Made by a program: the position numbers and the translations under genes
Shown: positions 8,382 through 17,958 of the stretch, piece after piece
How positions within the stretch are numbered: position 1 is the first letter of the stretch
Layout of the letters: each line of letters starts with the position of its first letter
Notes under the pieces: generated by a model
Seen by the model: the letters and a program-made list of their open reading frames with translations, nothing else
What the model was told of the DNA's origin: nothing
Databases searched by the model: none
Assembly (NCBI RefSeq): GCF_000245015.1
Contig: NZ_JH600070.1
Coordinates: 1,380,337 to 1,444,336 of the forward strand
Source: Beggiatoa alba B18LD
GTDB lineage: Bacteria; Pseudomonadota; Gammaproteobacteria; Beggiatoales; Beggiatoaceae
DNA length: 64,000 bases
Reading direction: 5' to 3'

Positions 8382-11069
8382 ATGCATAAACATCCATCAA
8401 CGGTATTACATGATAAATGGAATAACGGGCTAGCTTACTTATTTCAAGTTTTTTTATTGGCAACTGTTTATTTTGCAGCTGCACATGTCGGTTTTTTTCT
8501 AGGCATTTCTACACGCGGCGTGATGCCTGTTTTTTTGCCTGCAGGGGTTGCTTTATCTGCCTTGTGGTTATTTGGAATTCGTTTGTGGCCAGGCATTATT
8601 TTAGGATTATTACTGACCAAGTTTGATGGATTATGGGCACATGACCTTTCAATTTTTACAATTCTATTTTTTCAATCTATTGGGGCAGCAACACAAGCCA
8701 TTTTAAGCGTTCTCTTACTCAAATATTTAAATTTTAAAGATAAATTTAATCGTGTTCGTGATGTGTTTAGTTTTGGCGTTGTTACTTTTTTTGTCGCGCC
8801 ACTGATTGGCTCTACGATTTATGCCATTGCATTTTATATTCAAGAGTTTCCTTTAATTGGTACATTTTTTCAAACCACGTTGAATAATTCACAGTTTGAA
8901 GGATATCGTGAGCAAATTTTTATTACGACGGTTTTAAACGATGGGATAGGCATGTTTGTCATGACAGCAACCTTGCTAGTTTGGCGACAACTACCTGAAA
9001 ATATAAATATTTACATGAGTTTAAAACGCCGTTTTGAGGCTTTAGTCTTATTAACGACGTTAGTTAGTGTCTGTGTATTAAGTTTAGACATAGAGCAGGC
9101 ACAACAACGGCAATTGTTTTTATATATGATTTTGCCGTTTGTCATTTGGGCAGCAACACGTTTTGAACAACATGGCGCGACGTTAACGGCTTCGCTGGTT
9201 GCCTCTTTATTATTAGTAGGTAGCCTTGAGTTAGAAAAAGCGCCCAGTCACCGCGATATTATTTATTTATTTTCTGAAATCAGTTTTATTGGTATTACCG
9301 CATTTACAGGGTTTATTGTCGCGGTTGCTTTTAGTGAACGCCGTTTAGCCATTGAAAATGCACAGCGTGAGCGGGATTGGGCAATTATTACTTTGCACTC
9401 CATCGGTGATGCCGTGATTACGACTGATCAATTTGCCCGTGTCACGTTTATCAATCCACAAGCGGAAGAATTATTGGGTTGGACACAGCGGCAAGTTTTA
9501 AATCGTCCAATTTCTGAAGTTTTTCAAGTCCGTGCCTTAGATGAATTAGGGGGGAAACAAGAAAATCCCGTTGAACGGTGTCTGCGTGGTATTCATACCC
9601 CGCCTCATCGTAGTTTTTTAACTAATCGCTTGAATGAAGAAATTATTATTGAAAATTCAGTGTCGCCAATTCGTGACCAACAAGGGCGTAACATTGATGG
9701 TGTTGTTATTGTTTTTCATGATGTTTCTAAAGAGCGACATTTGCGTGAATTGTCAACGATTGCCAGTAATCAGGATGTTGTGACGGGTTTATTTAATCGA
9801 CAAGAGTTTGAATATCGGCTTAGTGCCTTGGTTACACAGGCAAAAACGGAAAGTTCCTCACATACCTTTTTATATTTAGATATTGATCAATTTTCTGTCA
9901 TCGTTGAACGATATGGCGAACATGAAGCGGATAAACTGTTGCAGCAATTGGCGGCGACATTGCAAAAACGGATTCGTAGTGGAGATATCTTTGCGCGTTT
10001 AGCACGCGATCAATTTGCCATTTTGTTAAAAAATTGTCCGTTGGAATGGGCGGAAAACGTCGCCAATTCGTTCTTAAAAGAAGTGCGTGAACAGCGATTT
10101 ATGATTGATGAAAAACCGCTCAGTATTACTGCCAGTATTGGCGCAATTACAATTAACGCACAGACGGAGAAAAATTCTACTGTATTAATTGAACGGGCTG
10201 AATTAGCGTGTTATGCCGCAAAAGAAGAAGGGGCAGATCATGTGTATGTGCATATAGGCAATGATCAGAAATTGCGCAATTTACGCCATCATGAAACACA
10301 ATGGTCAAATCGTATTCGTCGTGCTATTACCGAAAATCAATTACAGCTTTATAGCCAACCTTTAATTGCGGTTGACCCTAGTCAAAATGGGGTTTGTTAT
10401 GAAATTTTAGTTCGCTTACGTACCGATAAAAACGAGCTGTTACTGCCGTCTGCTTTTTTACCCGTTGCAGAACGCTATAGCTTTATGGGGCAAATTGACC
10501 GTTGGGTAATACAACAAGTCTTTGCACAGTTGGCAGAGCGTCCGTTAGACAAGGTTAATGATGAATATATCGGCATTAACTTGTCATTGCTGACTTTACA
10601 CGACAATAGCTTTATTCATTTTATGGAAGAGCAATTAAGTCATTTAACCGTCTCGCCCGATAAAATCAGTTTTGAATTAAATGAACAAGATGTTTTAAAT
10701 ACCTTAGAGAAAAGCAGTTATTTTATTCAAGCATTAGAGCAATTAGGCTTTAGCTTTACGTTGCAACAGTTTGGCAGTGGTGTTGCGTCCTTTGAATACT
10801 TAAAACAACGTTTGCCTATTCAGTATTTAAAAATTGATGCACATCTCATTAAGCAAATGGAAAACGATATGTTATCGCGTCATATTGTAAAAGCGATTAC
10901 ACAAATCGCCCGCCCGATGGGGATTAAAACCATTGCAACTGCGGTGGAGTATGAGACGCTTATCCCGCTGATTAGCGCGATAGATATTGATTATATGCAA
11001 GGTTTTGCTATCGCAACGCCTGAGCCGTTTAAGCCCAGTATTTATACATTCGCAAGTAGCAAGGTGTAA
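8382..11069 (+). CDS. MASE1-PAS-GGDEF-EAL protein with degenerate catalytic motifs
   Basis: A membrane signalling protein of about 895 residues. Residues 1-320 hold many hydrophobic helices of the MASE1 sensor type. A PAS domain follows (VITTDQFARVTFINPQ, about 345-460). The GGDEF domain (about 460-625) has ARDQF at 541-545 instead of GGDEF. The EAL domain (about 635-890) has EIL at 674-676 and QQFGSG at 795 in place of the DDFG metal-binding motif, though FELNE, LKID and AVEYE remain. From the family rules neither c-di-GMP synthesis nor hydrolysis is likely, so it may act as a receptor or scaffold like LapD or CsrD. I start at the ATG at 8382; a TTG at 8370 is in frame. It stands alone, convergent with dnaN. 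Confidence 0.85.
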   Translation: MHKHPSTVLHDKWNNGLAYLFQVFLLATVYFAAAHVGFFLGISTRGVMPVFLPAGVALSALWLFGIRLWPGIILGLLLTKFDGLWAHDLSIFTILFFQSIGAATQAILSVLLLKYLNFKDKFNRVRDVFSFGVVTFFVAPLIGSTIYAIAFYIQEFPLIGTFFQTTLNNSQFEGYREQIFITTVLNDGIGMFVMTATLLVWRQLPENINIYMSLKRRFEALVLLTTLVSVCVLSLDIEQAQQRQLFLYMILPFVIWAATRFEQHGATLTASLVASLLLVGSLELEKAPSHRDIIYLFSEISFIGITAFTGFIVAVAFSERRLAIENAQRERDWAIITLHSIGDAVITTDQFARVTFINPQAEELLGWTQRQVLNRPISEVFQVRALDELGGKQENPVERCLRGIHTPPHRSFLTNRLNEEIIIENSVSPIRDQQGRNIDGVVIVFHDVSKERHLRELSTIASNQDVVTGLFNRQEFEYRLSALVTQAKTESSSHTFLYLDIDQFSVIVERYGEHEADKLLQQLAATLQKRIRSGDIFARLARDQFAILLKNCPLEWAENVANSFLKEVREQRFMIDEKPLSITASIGAITINAQTEKNSTVLIERAELACYAAKEEGADHVYVHIGNDQKLRNLRHHETQWSNRIRRAITENQLQLYSQPLIAVDPSQNGVCYEILVRLRTDKNELLLPSAFLPVAERYSFMGQIDRWVIQQVFAQLAERPLDKVNDEYIGINLSLLTLHDNSFIHFMEEQLSHLTVSPDKISFELNEQDVLNTLEKSSYFIQALEQLGFSFTLQQFGSGVASFEYLKQRLPIQYLKIDAHLIKQMENDMLSRHIVKAITQIARPMGIKTIATAVEYETLIPLISAIDIDYMQGFAIATPEPFKPSIYTFASSKV

Positions 11070-11094
11070 GTTTTAGGGGTTAATTGATTCAATG

Positions 11095-11131
11095 AGGTCT
11101 GCCAGCCCTTTAAGGACTAGCAGACCTTTTT
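11095..11131 (+). terminator. Rho-independent terminator
   Basis: Stem AGGTCTGC/GCAGACCT with a nested loop, followed by a short T-run. It ends the GGDEF/EAL gene and lies between convergent ends of that gene and dnaN. Confidence 0.7.
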
Positions 11132-11181
11132 GCATGTTTACAGAAAATGACGATCAATCAAGATTAAGTGCTGAACCCGCT

Positions 11182-12315
11182 TTATAAACGCATGGGCATA
11201 ATGACGTACTTCGTTTGATCAATTTCTTTCGGACGAATGAGACAACTCGCATTTGTATCACCAAAGCAGAATTCAACTTCTTTTGTCGTAATCGCATTTA
11301 ATACGTCTAATAAATAGGTAACGTTAAAGCCAATTTCAAAGGCTTCTCCCGTATATTCAACTTCTAACTCTTCCTCAGCCTCTTCTTGCTCAGGATTTCG
11401 AGCGGTAATAATCAAGCGTTGTGGATTAAAACTTAAGCGTACCCCTTTATATTTTTCATTAGAAAGAATAGAGGCACGAGATAATGCTTGTTTTAACAGG
11501 TCGCAATGCGCCAACATGAATTTATCAGGGTATGCAGGGATGACACCACGATAATCAGGAAAGCGTCCATCGATTAATTTGCTACTTAATACAAGACGGT
11601 CCGCAAAGGCGAATTTAATGTAGTTTTCGTAAACAGAGACGGTTATTTGAGTGTCTGCATTGTCACCTAACATCCGTGCTAGTTCATTGACGGCTTTACG
11701 AGGGATAATGACTTGTGTCGGTTCTACGCCTTCTAAGTTGAAACTTTCCTTTGCCATCGCTAGGCGATGCCCATCGGTCGCAACAACGGCTAATTCTCCA
11801 GGCGTTAAATCAAACAATAAACCGTTTAAATAATAACGGACATCCTGTTGTGCCATAGAAAATTGTGTTTGTGCTAATAAATCGCGGAGGGTGCGCTGAG
11901 CAATTTCAAAGGTAAAACGCAATGTTGTTTCAGATTGTTTATCAGCAGAAAGGGTCGGAAATTCGTCTGCATTTAACGTTGATAGGGTAAAACGACTGCG
12001 TCCTGATTTAATCACCGCCCGATTATCTGGCTCTGCTTGAATTTCAATCAGCGAGTTATCCCCTAAAGAGCGACAAATATCTAAGAATTTACGGGCAGGT
12101 ATGGTTGTACGCCCTTCGACTACATCACTTTCTGCTTCTAATGGAATACAGCAAGAAATCTCTATTTCTGCATCTGTTGCCGTTAAATGCAAGGTTTGTC
12201 CTTTTACCTCAACAAGGGTATTACCTAAAATTGGCAAGGTTTGACGAGGCTCAACTGCCCCATTGACCATTTTTAAAGGATTTATTAGGTCTTTACGAAT
12301 TATTGCTAATTTCAT
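11182..12315 (-). CDS. dnaN: DNA polymerase III beta sliding clamp
   Basis: The ring-shaped processivity clamp of the replicase. The 377 residues are slightly longer than the E. coli 366. It has the three repeated clamp domains, starting MKLAIIRKDLINPLKMVNG, with NTLVEV, YLNGLLFD and VATDGHRLA in the usual places, and ends YVIMPMRL, the clamp C terminus. The insert EQEEAEEELEVEY is acidic. It follows dnaA by 136 bp on the minus strand; recF and gyrB, which often come next, are absent. Confidence 0.98.
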   Translation of the reverse strand: MKLAIIRKDLINPLKMVNGAVEPRQTLPILGNTLVEVKGQTLHLTATDAEIEISCCIPLEAESDVVEGRTTIPARKFLDICRSLGDNSLIEIQAEPDNRAVIKSGRSRFTLSTLNADEFPTLSADKQSETTLRFTFEIAQRTLRDLLAQTQFSMAQQDVRYYLNGLLFDLTPGELAVVATDGHRLAMAKESFNLEGVEPTQVIIPRKAVNELARMLGDNADTQITVSVYENYIKFAFADRLVLSSKLIDGRFPDYRGVIPAYPDKFMLAHCDLLKQALSRASILSNEKYKGVRLSFNPQRLIITARNPEQEEAEEELEVEYTGEAFEIGFNVTYLLDVLNAITTKEVEFCFGDTNASCLIRPKEIDQTKYVIMPMRL

Positions 12316-12451
12316 AAATTCTTCCTGATATTGAGGGCTAAGTAATTAATACTAATGTAAATGAGTCAAGCTCATTATAAAAGATTCGGGTGGAATTCTA
12401 AATAGGGGGTTGTTGCGATGTGATACACACCGCAGACAACTGGATTCTGGA

Positions 12452-13819
12452 TTAATGTGTCAGTCGTTCTAATAAATGGCTGTAATCACGTTGCACTTGT
12501 GAATCAGCGGTTTTTAGTTTAGCAACCGTGCGATAGCTATATAGGACGGTGCTGTGGTCACGCCCACCAAAAGCATCACCGATTTCGGGCAAACTGTGTT
12601 GTGTGAGTTCTTTTGCTAAACTCATGGCAATTTGACGCGGACGAGCAATTTGTCGACTGCGTTGCCGAGAACGCATGGTCGAAACTGGTACACGGAAATA
12701 ATCCGCGACGATTTTTTGAATAGCTGCTAAGGTTATTAAGTGTGATTGTGTTTGATTAATCAGGTCTTTTAAGGTTTCTTGGGCACTCGTTAGCGTAATA
12801 GGGGAATTTGTAAAACGTGCGGTCGCAATAATACGGTGCAAAGCCCCTTCTAGCTCTCTAACATTAGATTGAATATGTTGTGCCATGAAATAAGCCACTT
12901 CTTCAGGTAAGCGCGTTTGTGCAATTTGCGCTTTACTATGCAGTATCGCAACCCGTGTTTCTAAGTCAGGTTGTTCTACAGCAACCGCTAATCCACAGCT
13001 AAAACGTGATTTTAATCTTTCTTCAATGCCTTGTAAGTTTTGCGGGGGGCGGTCACTGGTAAAAATGATTTGTTTTTGATTATCAAATAAATAATTAAAG
13101 GTATGAAATAGCTCTTCTTGGGATTGTGCTTTATTCATAAAAAACTGTACATCATCAATGAGTAAAGTATCCACTGATCGATAATGACGTTTAAATTCAT
13201 TCATTTTCTTTTCATGCAAGGCTTTTACCATTTCACTGACAAAACGTTCAGAGGGAACGTAAAGCACTCGTGATTGGGGTTGTTTTTGTAAAATTTGATT
13301 GCCAACCGCATGAATCAGATGTGTTTTACCTAAGCCTACACCACCATAAATAAACAAAGGGTTATAAATCCCTTGTTCTTGTGCCACTTGTTTTGCGGCA
13401 GATAACGCAATACGGTTTGAATTTCCCGAGACGAAATGACTAAACAGTAATTTTGCATTGAGATGGGTTGTAAAAGTCTCTTGAGCGACTGGGATTGCTT
13501 GACTGGTAACAGCGTGGTTTAGCAATGAACTTTTTGATACAGCTGTGGCTGGTGAACTATTCACGGAGACACGGCTATTCCCAACTTGAAGCGTTAACTG
13601 TGGTGTACCACTAGGGCGCAAACGCATCAGCAGTGCATTGATTTGTTCAGCATAATTTTGCTTAACATAATCCATGACAAACCGATTCGGAGCAAGGAGT
13701 CGTAGAGTTTGAGTATCTTCGAGGGCTTGCAACGGGCGTATCCAAACATTAAAGTCTTGCCCTGACAGCTCTCGCTCTAAGGTTTTTAGACACTCATTCC
13801 ACAGTTTTGTGGATACCAA
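12452..13819 (-). CDS. dnaA: Chromosomal replication initiator
   Basis: DnaA binds DnaA boxes and opens the origin. Of 455 residues, 1-80 form domain I, then a short linker; the AAA+ domain has Walker A GGVGLGKT at 159-166 and Walker B LLIDDVQFF with D222 and D223; the C-terminal helix-turn-helix domain carries the signature ending DAFGGRDHSTVLYSYR. Length and motifs are normal. It is divergent from rpmH and precedes dnaN, the classic order near a bacterial replication origin. Confidence 0.98.
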   Translation of the reverse strand: MVSTKLWNECLKTLERELSGQDFNVWIRPLQALEDTQTLRLLAPNRFVMDYVKQNYAEQINALLMRLRPSGTPQLTLQVGNSRVSVNSSPATAVSKSSLLNHAVTSQAIPVAQETFTTHLNAKLLFSHFVSGNSNRIALSAAKQVAQEQGIYNPLFIYGGVGLGKTHLIHAVGNQILQKQPQSRVLYVPSERFVSEMVKALHEKKMNEFKRHYRSVDTLLIDDVQFFMNKAQSQEELFHTFNYLFDNQKQIIFTSDRPPQNLQGIEERLKSRFSCGLAVAVEQPDLETRVAILHSKAQIAQTRLPEEVAYFMAQHIQSNVRELEGALHRIIATARFTNSPITLTSAQETLKDLINQTQSHLITLAAIQKIVADYFRVPVSTMRSRQRSRQIARPRQIAMSLAKELTQHSLPEIGDAFGGRDHSTVLYSYRTVAKLKTADSQVQRDYSHLLERLTH

Positions 13820-14122
13820 TTTAAACCTCCAATGAAAGATAATTCAGGAAACAAGCAAAATGGGGTTAATGAGTTTATACTGCTTACCTTGTATATGCTA
13901 GCTTTCAAATTTTTCCTAAATCGCCACTTAATTTAATGATTTTTAAAAAGAAATATTTTTTTAGATCATGAAAAGTTGTTTAAGTTTTATTTTTAATATC
14001 AAATTGATAAAGAAAGAAATGCAAGCATAAGAAATTTTTTTCAGGTCTATACTCTTGACAACATTTTTTCAGAAAAAATACAATAGTCTGTTTACCTACC
14101 TGCATATTAGAGGAGAAATCCC
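13820..14122. other. AT-rich dnaA-rpmH intergenic region
   Basis: A 303-bp divergent promoter region. It is very AT-rich, as expected of a promoter or origin neighbourhood, and holds the rpmH promoter near its right end. I found no convincing DnaA box (TTATCCACA) in it, so an origin call is not supported. Confidence 0.5.
14055..14084 (+). promoter_or_regulatory. Sigma-70-type promoter of rpmH
   Basis: TTGACA at 14055-14060 and TACAAT at 14079-14084 are separated by 18 bp. The expected transcript would start about 14091 and serve rpmH-rnpA-yidD-yidC. GAGGAG just before 14123 is a good ribosome binding site. Confidence 0.75.
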
Positions 14123-14257
14123 ATGAAAAGAACCTTCCAACCCAGCGTATTAGTGCGTAAACGTCGCCATGGCTTCCGTGCACGGATGCAAACTCGTGGC
14201 GGTCGTTTAGTATTAAAATCCCGTCGTGAAAAAGGTCGGCATCGTTTAAGTGCTTAA
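14123..14257 (+). CDS. rpmH: 50S ribosomal protein L34
   Basis: A 44-residue, very basic protein starting [19 protein letters not shown] and ending GRHRLSA, the invariant L34 pattern. It sits in the large ribosomal subunit. A strong promoter and the RBS AGAGGAG lie upstream. The stop TAATG overlaps the rnpA start by one base, so the two are translationally coupled. Confidence 0.97.
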   Translation: MKRTFQPSVLVRKRRHGFRARMQTRGGRLVLKSRREKGRHRLSA

Positions 14258-14625
14258 TGGACGATTCAACGCGCTATGTGTTTAGCCGTCAGCAACGTTT
14301 GTTAAAAGCCGCTGACTTTAAGAAAGTTTTTGAGAAATCTTATAAATCGGGTGATCGCTATTTTACAGTGCTTGCCCGCGCTAATGGTCTTTCTCAGGCT
14401 CGTTTAGGGTTAGCGATTGCCAAAAAGCAGATGAAATTGGCGGTTATGCGTAATCGGGTGAAACGGTTAGCGCGTGAAAGTTTCCGCCTTCATCAACATA
14501 CTTTGGCAGGATTAGATTGTGTTGTATTAGCCCGCCAAAATTTAGCCGACATAGAAAATGCTACGCTGTTATGTTCATTAATAAGGCATTGGCGGTTTTT
14601 AGCCGCGCAATGCAAAAAGTCCTGA
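14257..14625 (+). CDS. rnpA: Ribonuclease P protein component
   Basis: RnpA is the protein cofactor of RNase P, which trims the 5' ends of tRNA precursors. The 122-residue protein is of normal length and carries the signature [13 protein letters not shown] at about residue 68. It overlaps the rpmH stop and the yidD start, as in many proteobacteria. Confidence 0.96.
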   Translation: MDDSTRYVFSRQQRLLKAADFKKVFEKSYKSGDRYFTVLARANGLSQARLGLAIAKKQMKLAVMRNRVKRLARESFRLHQHTLAGLDCVVLARQNLADIENATLLCSLIRHWRFLAAQCKKS

Positions 14626-14846
14626 TTCTTCTCATTCAAGGCTATCGTCTTTTCATTAGCCCTTATCTGGGGCAACATTGTCGATTCCACCCAAGCTGTT
14701 CTGAATATGCCCAAATAGCCATCCGTGAACACGGGGTGCTGTCTGGTTTGTGGCTGGCTATTAGACGCTTGCTCCGTTGTAACCCTTGGCATGAGGGTGG
14801 TTATGACCCTGTGCCTGAGCGAAGGAAACCTGATCAACATGGATAA
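14610..14846 (+). CDS. yidD: Membrane protein insertion efficiency factor
   Basis: A 78-residue YidD/DUF37 protein: [18 protein letters not shown] at the start, then [11 protein letters not shown] and [14 protein letters not shown], the family hallmarks. It assists YidC-dependent membrane insertion. I start at the ATG at 14610, where family similarity begins and which overlaps rnpA by 16 bp; upstream in-frame codons are not conserved. Its end overlaps the yidC start. Confidence 0.92.
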   Translation: MQKVLILLIQGYRLFISPYLGQHCRFHPSCSEYAQIAIREHGVLSGLWLAIRRLLRCNPWHEGGYDPVPERRKPDQHG

Positions 14847-16524
14847 TATCAGACTCATCCTGATTTTTACCCTGCTATTCATTCTGTTACTGATTTATCA
14901 ACAATGGCAAATTGATTACGGACAAAAACCCGTTAATCCTGCACCTGTTGCAACAACGCCTTTACCCGCTGATGGGAATCCTGTCACCAGTCAAGCAAAT
15001 GGCTTGCCTACGGTGATGGATAAAACGCATCAAGCAACTGCGTTGCCAGATGTGCCTTCTAGCCAGACTCTTTTGCCACATCAAGCAATAGTTTCTGTGG
15101 AAACAGATGTTTTAAAAGTAGCGATTAATACAGTTGGTGGTGACATTCGTCAAATGGCATTGCCAAAGTATCCCGTCAGTTTAGAAGAACCTGATAGACC
15201 TTTTCAGTTATTAAATGACAGCTTGCCGAATGTTTTTGTCGCACAATCAGGGTTATTACCTGCCGAATATGCCCCCACGCATCAAGCGATTTATCAAGTC
15301 AATGCGACTCAATATCGTTTAGCCGATGGGGAAAAAACGTTAGAAGTTGTCTTAACTTGGCGTAATGAACAAGGGATTCAAGTCGATAAAATCTACACCT
15401 TTACACGGGGTAGTTATGTCGTCAATGTTAAACACCGTGTCCACAATAACGGCGAAACGCCTTGGCAAGTTCGGCAATATGCGCAATTTCAACGCACCCA
15501 AGTTGCAGAGCAAGGACAATCAAGTTTTATTCATACCTATATGGGCGGTGCAATTGCAAGTCCCAGCAGTTTGTACGAAAAACTGTCTTTTTCTGACATC
15601 AGCGATGACAAATTAAATCAAGAGAAACGCCAAGGCTGGGCAAATGGTTGGGCTGCCATGATTCAGCATTATTTTGTCAGTGCGTGGGTTCCGAATAAAG
15701 AAGAAGTCTTTAATTACTATACCAATGTCATTAAACAAGGTCAGCGTTATGTCTTAGGGTTTTATGGGCAACTTGAGACTATCGAGCCAAAAGCAACGCA
15801 TGAGTTTAATTTGCAATTCTACGCAGGGCCTAAGATTCAAGATGACCTTGCCGCATTAGCTTCAGGATTAGAATTAACCGTTGATTACGGTTGGTTCTGG
15901 TTTATTTCTCAACCTTTATTCTGGTTACTGTCTTTATTACATGGCATGTTTGGTAATTGGGGTTGGGCGATTATTGTTTTAACGCTCATGATTAAATTGG
16001 CATTTTTCCATCTTTCTGCAACCAGCTATAAATCGATGGCGAATATGCGTCGGGTGCAACCGCGTTTAATGTCCATTAAAGAACGTTATGGCGATGACCG
16101 CGCAAAGATGAATCAAGCCTTGATGGATTTGTACAAAAAGGAAAAAATTAACCCATTAGGCGGTTGTTTGCCCATTCTGGTACAAATTCCTGTCTTTATC
16201 GCGCTTTACTGGGTACTGTTAGAAAGTGTCGAATTACGTCAAGCCAGTTTTATTTTATGGCTGGATGACTTATCCCGCCCCGACCCTTTCTTTGTATTGC
16301 CGTTAATTATGGGTGCGACCATGTTATTGCAACATAAATTAAACCCCGCACCGTTAGACCCTGTGCAACAAAAAGTAATGATGGCATTACCGCTCGTCTT
16401 TACCGTCTTTTTTGCCTTCTTCCCGTCTGGTTTAGTGTTATATTGGGTTGTGAATAACAGCTTATCTATTGCACAACAATGGGTTATCACTAAAAAAGTG
16501 GTTGGTGAAGTCAAACTCGACTGA
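14839..16524 (+). CDS. yidC: Membrane protein insertase YidC
   Basis: A 561-residue inner-membrane insertase. The N-terminal transmembrane segment [18 protein letters not shown] is followed by the large periplasmic domain typical of Gram-negative YidC (about 40-350), then the five-helix 60KD_IMP core with [13 protein letters not shown] and the cytoplasmic loop [21 protein letters not shown] chose the ATG at 14839 because it starts the signal anchor; an earlier in-frame start would run through yidD. mnmE, the usual next gene, is missing: a family 1 repeat follows. Confidence 0.97.
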   Translation: MDNIRLILIFTLLFILLLIYQQWQIDYGQKPVNPAPVATTPLPADGNPVTSQANGLPTVMDKTHQATALPDVPSSQTLLPHQAIVSVETDVLKVAINTVGGDIRQMALPKYPVSLEEPDRPFQLLNDSLPNVFVAQSGLLPAEYAPTHQAIYQVNATQYRLADGEKTLEVVLTWRNEQGIQVDKIYTFTRGSYVVNVKHRVHNNGETPWQVRQYAQFQRTQVAEQGQSSFIHTYMGGAIASPSSLYEKLSFSDISDDKLNQEKRQGWANGWAAMIQHYFVSAWVPNKEEVFNYYTNVIKQGQRYVLGFYGQLETIEPKATHEFNLQFYAGPKIQDDLAALASGLELTVDYGWFWFISQPLFWLLSLLHGMFGNWGWAIIVLTLMIKLAFFHLSATSYKSMANMRRVQPRLMSIKERYGDDRAKMNQALMDLYKKEKINPLGGCLPILVQIPVFIALYWVLLESVELRQASFILWLDDLSRPDPFFVLPLIMGATMLLQHKLNPAPLDPVQQKVMMALPLVFTVFFAFFPSGLVLYWVVNNSLSIAQQWVITKKVVGEVKLD

Positions 16525-16544
16525 TTAAGCTGATACTATCCATA

Positions 16545-16797
16545 ACCTGAGTTCGGCGAGATTTATAAAATAAAACAGATACCTGCTAGGTTTTTAAAAC
16601 CTAGCAGGTCTTTTTTTGTCTGAATCAGAATTCACAGAATTTTCAGAATTAGCAGAATTAAAAACATAATTTTTTATTCTTTTAATTTTCTTGTCTTTTT
16701 AATTCTGAAAATTCTGATTCAGACAATCTTTTAATCCTGAAAATCCTGATTCAGACAAACTGTTGTCTTTTTTAAAAGAAACTCGCCGAACTCAGGT
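16545..16797. mobile_element. Family 1 MITE, intact, with 8-bp target duplication
   Basis: A 253-bp element with terminal inverted repeats ACCTGAGTTCGGCGAG and CTCGCCGAACTCAGGT. It is flanked on both sides by TATCCATA (16537-16544 and 16798-16805), a perfect 8-bp duplication. Inside are a terminator-like hairpin (ACCTGCTAGG...CCTAGCAGGT plus T-run) and arms built from CAGAATT and AATTCTG units. It has no open reading frame that could be a transposase, so it must be moved by one elsewhere. Confidence 0.85.
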
Positions 16798-16820
16798 TAT
16801 CCATAAAAAAAATAAATAAA

Positions 16821-16846
16821 GGGTGATTTTTTTCACCCTTTTTTTT
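16821..16846 (+). terminator. Rho-independent terminator
   Basis: Stem GGGTGA/TCACCC around a T-rich loop, followed by eight T. It lies beyond the family 1 repeat downstream of yidC. Confidence 0.75.
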
Positions 16847-17058
16847 ATGAATAATTTTTCTAAGCATGACCTACAATTAGCGCAAAACATGCCGATTTAC
16901 CCCTGATTTATCCGTTTTCGCTTTTTAACTAACTGTACTAGAATATCAACGTGCCACGGTTATTCCCAAAATTCCTGCGGGCATCATCCCAATAAATAGA
17001 AAAGCTACCTATGACATAAGCTTTCATGTAATTCACACCAAACGGAGAGATATTTAAT

Positions 17059-17955
17059 ATGGAAAAGGCTGCTATCCTTCACGTTTTCACCCCCGAAAAA
17101 AATGTAAGTCCTTTCGATGTCAACATGGCAATTGATGCGGGATTTGAACATATCATTCCCTATACTTCCGTTGAAGTCAGCGAAATAGCAGGACTAGTTC
17201 AAGACGCGATTTTTTCCAGAGGACCTAAAGGGGTAAAACGGACGGGTATCTTTATCGGCGGACGCGATATCGCTGTTGCAGACGACATGCTAAGACAAGC
17301 AAAGCAAGCAATGGTTCCCCCTTTTGAAGCCTCTGTTATGTTAGACCCCAGCGGTTCAGCCACCACTGCTGCAGGTCTTGTTGCCCTCGTTATCAAATCG
17401 CTAAAAACCTATCAAAAAACCTTAGAAGGCGCACAAGTCGCTATTTTTGGCGGGACAGGCCCCGTCGGACTCTGTGCAGGCGTAATTGCTGCCCGTTGTG
17501 GGGCGCAAGTGCATATTGTCAGCCATCGCGGTATGGAAGGCGCACTTAAACTCGTCGATGCCTACAGTACCCGCTACACCGTCAAACTACTACCCGCAGA
17601 CGGTAGCACCCCGAAAAAACGCCTTGAACTACTCGAACAAGTCAACGTCGTCATGAGTACCGCAAAAGCAGGCGTACAAGTGCTGACTGCGGACGATTTA
17701 TTACAAGCTAAACATTTACTCGTTGCCGCCGATGTCAATGCTGTACCACCCGAAGGCATTGCAGGCGTTGGCGTGATGGACAACGGTAAACCCCTCAACA
17801 CCCCACTACAAGCCAAAGCCATCGGCGCGCTTGCCATTGGTAACGTAAAATATCAAGTACAGCATAATTTATTAAAACAAATGCTGGCAACCGATAAACC
17901 CGTTTACCTAGAACTGCCTAGTGCATTCGAATTAGCCTGTCAGCTATCCGCTTAG
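17059..17955 (+). CDS. mtdB: Methylene-tetrahydromethanopterin dehydrogenase
   Basis: MtdB oxidises methylene-H4MPT to methenyl-H4MPT with NAD(P) in formaldehyde oxidation. The 298-residue protein has the N-terminal LHVFTPEKNVSPFDVNMA pattern of the family, a catalytic-domain segment around TTAAGL, and a Rossmann motif GGTGPVGLCAGV near 131. The start at 17059 has RBS GGAGAG. It is the first gene of a three-gene run with an ATP-grasp gene 3 bp later and mch. H4MPT enzymes are typical of methylotrophs, so the cell probably oxidises C1 compounds. Confidence 0.9.
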   Translation: MEKAAILHVFTPEKNVSPFDVNMAIDAGFEHIIPYTSVEVSEIAGLVQDAIFSRGPKGVKRTGIFIGGRDIAVADDMLRQAKQAMVPPFEASVMLDPSGSATTAAGLVALVIKSLKTYQKTLEGAQVAIFGGTGPVGLCAGVIAARCGAQVHIVSHRGMEGALKLVDAYSTRYTVKLLPADGSTPKKRLELLEQVNVVMSTAKAGVQVLTADDLLQAKHLLVAADVNAVPPEGIAGVGVMDNGKPLNTPLQAKAIGALAIGNVKYQVQHNLLKQMLATDKPVYLELPSAFELACQLSA

Positions 17956-17958
17956 ACG

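Larger units (their letters stand above)
16525..17058. other. Intergenic region with intact family 1 repeat and terminator
   Basis: No gene is seen. It contains the complete repeat at 16545-16797, a rho-independent terminator at 16821-16846, and the leader of mtdB with the RBS GGAGAG about 10 bp before its start. Confidence 0.7.

Noticed and set aside
13820..14122. Possible oriC between dnaA and rpmH
   Set aside because: It is AT-rich and in the classic place, but I found no convincing DnaA boxes, so only the position would support it.
16545..16797. CRISPR-like array
   Set aside because: The repeat units are 9 bp without spacers and form a palindrome; no cas genes are present.
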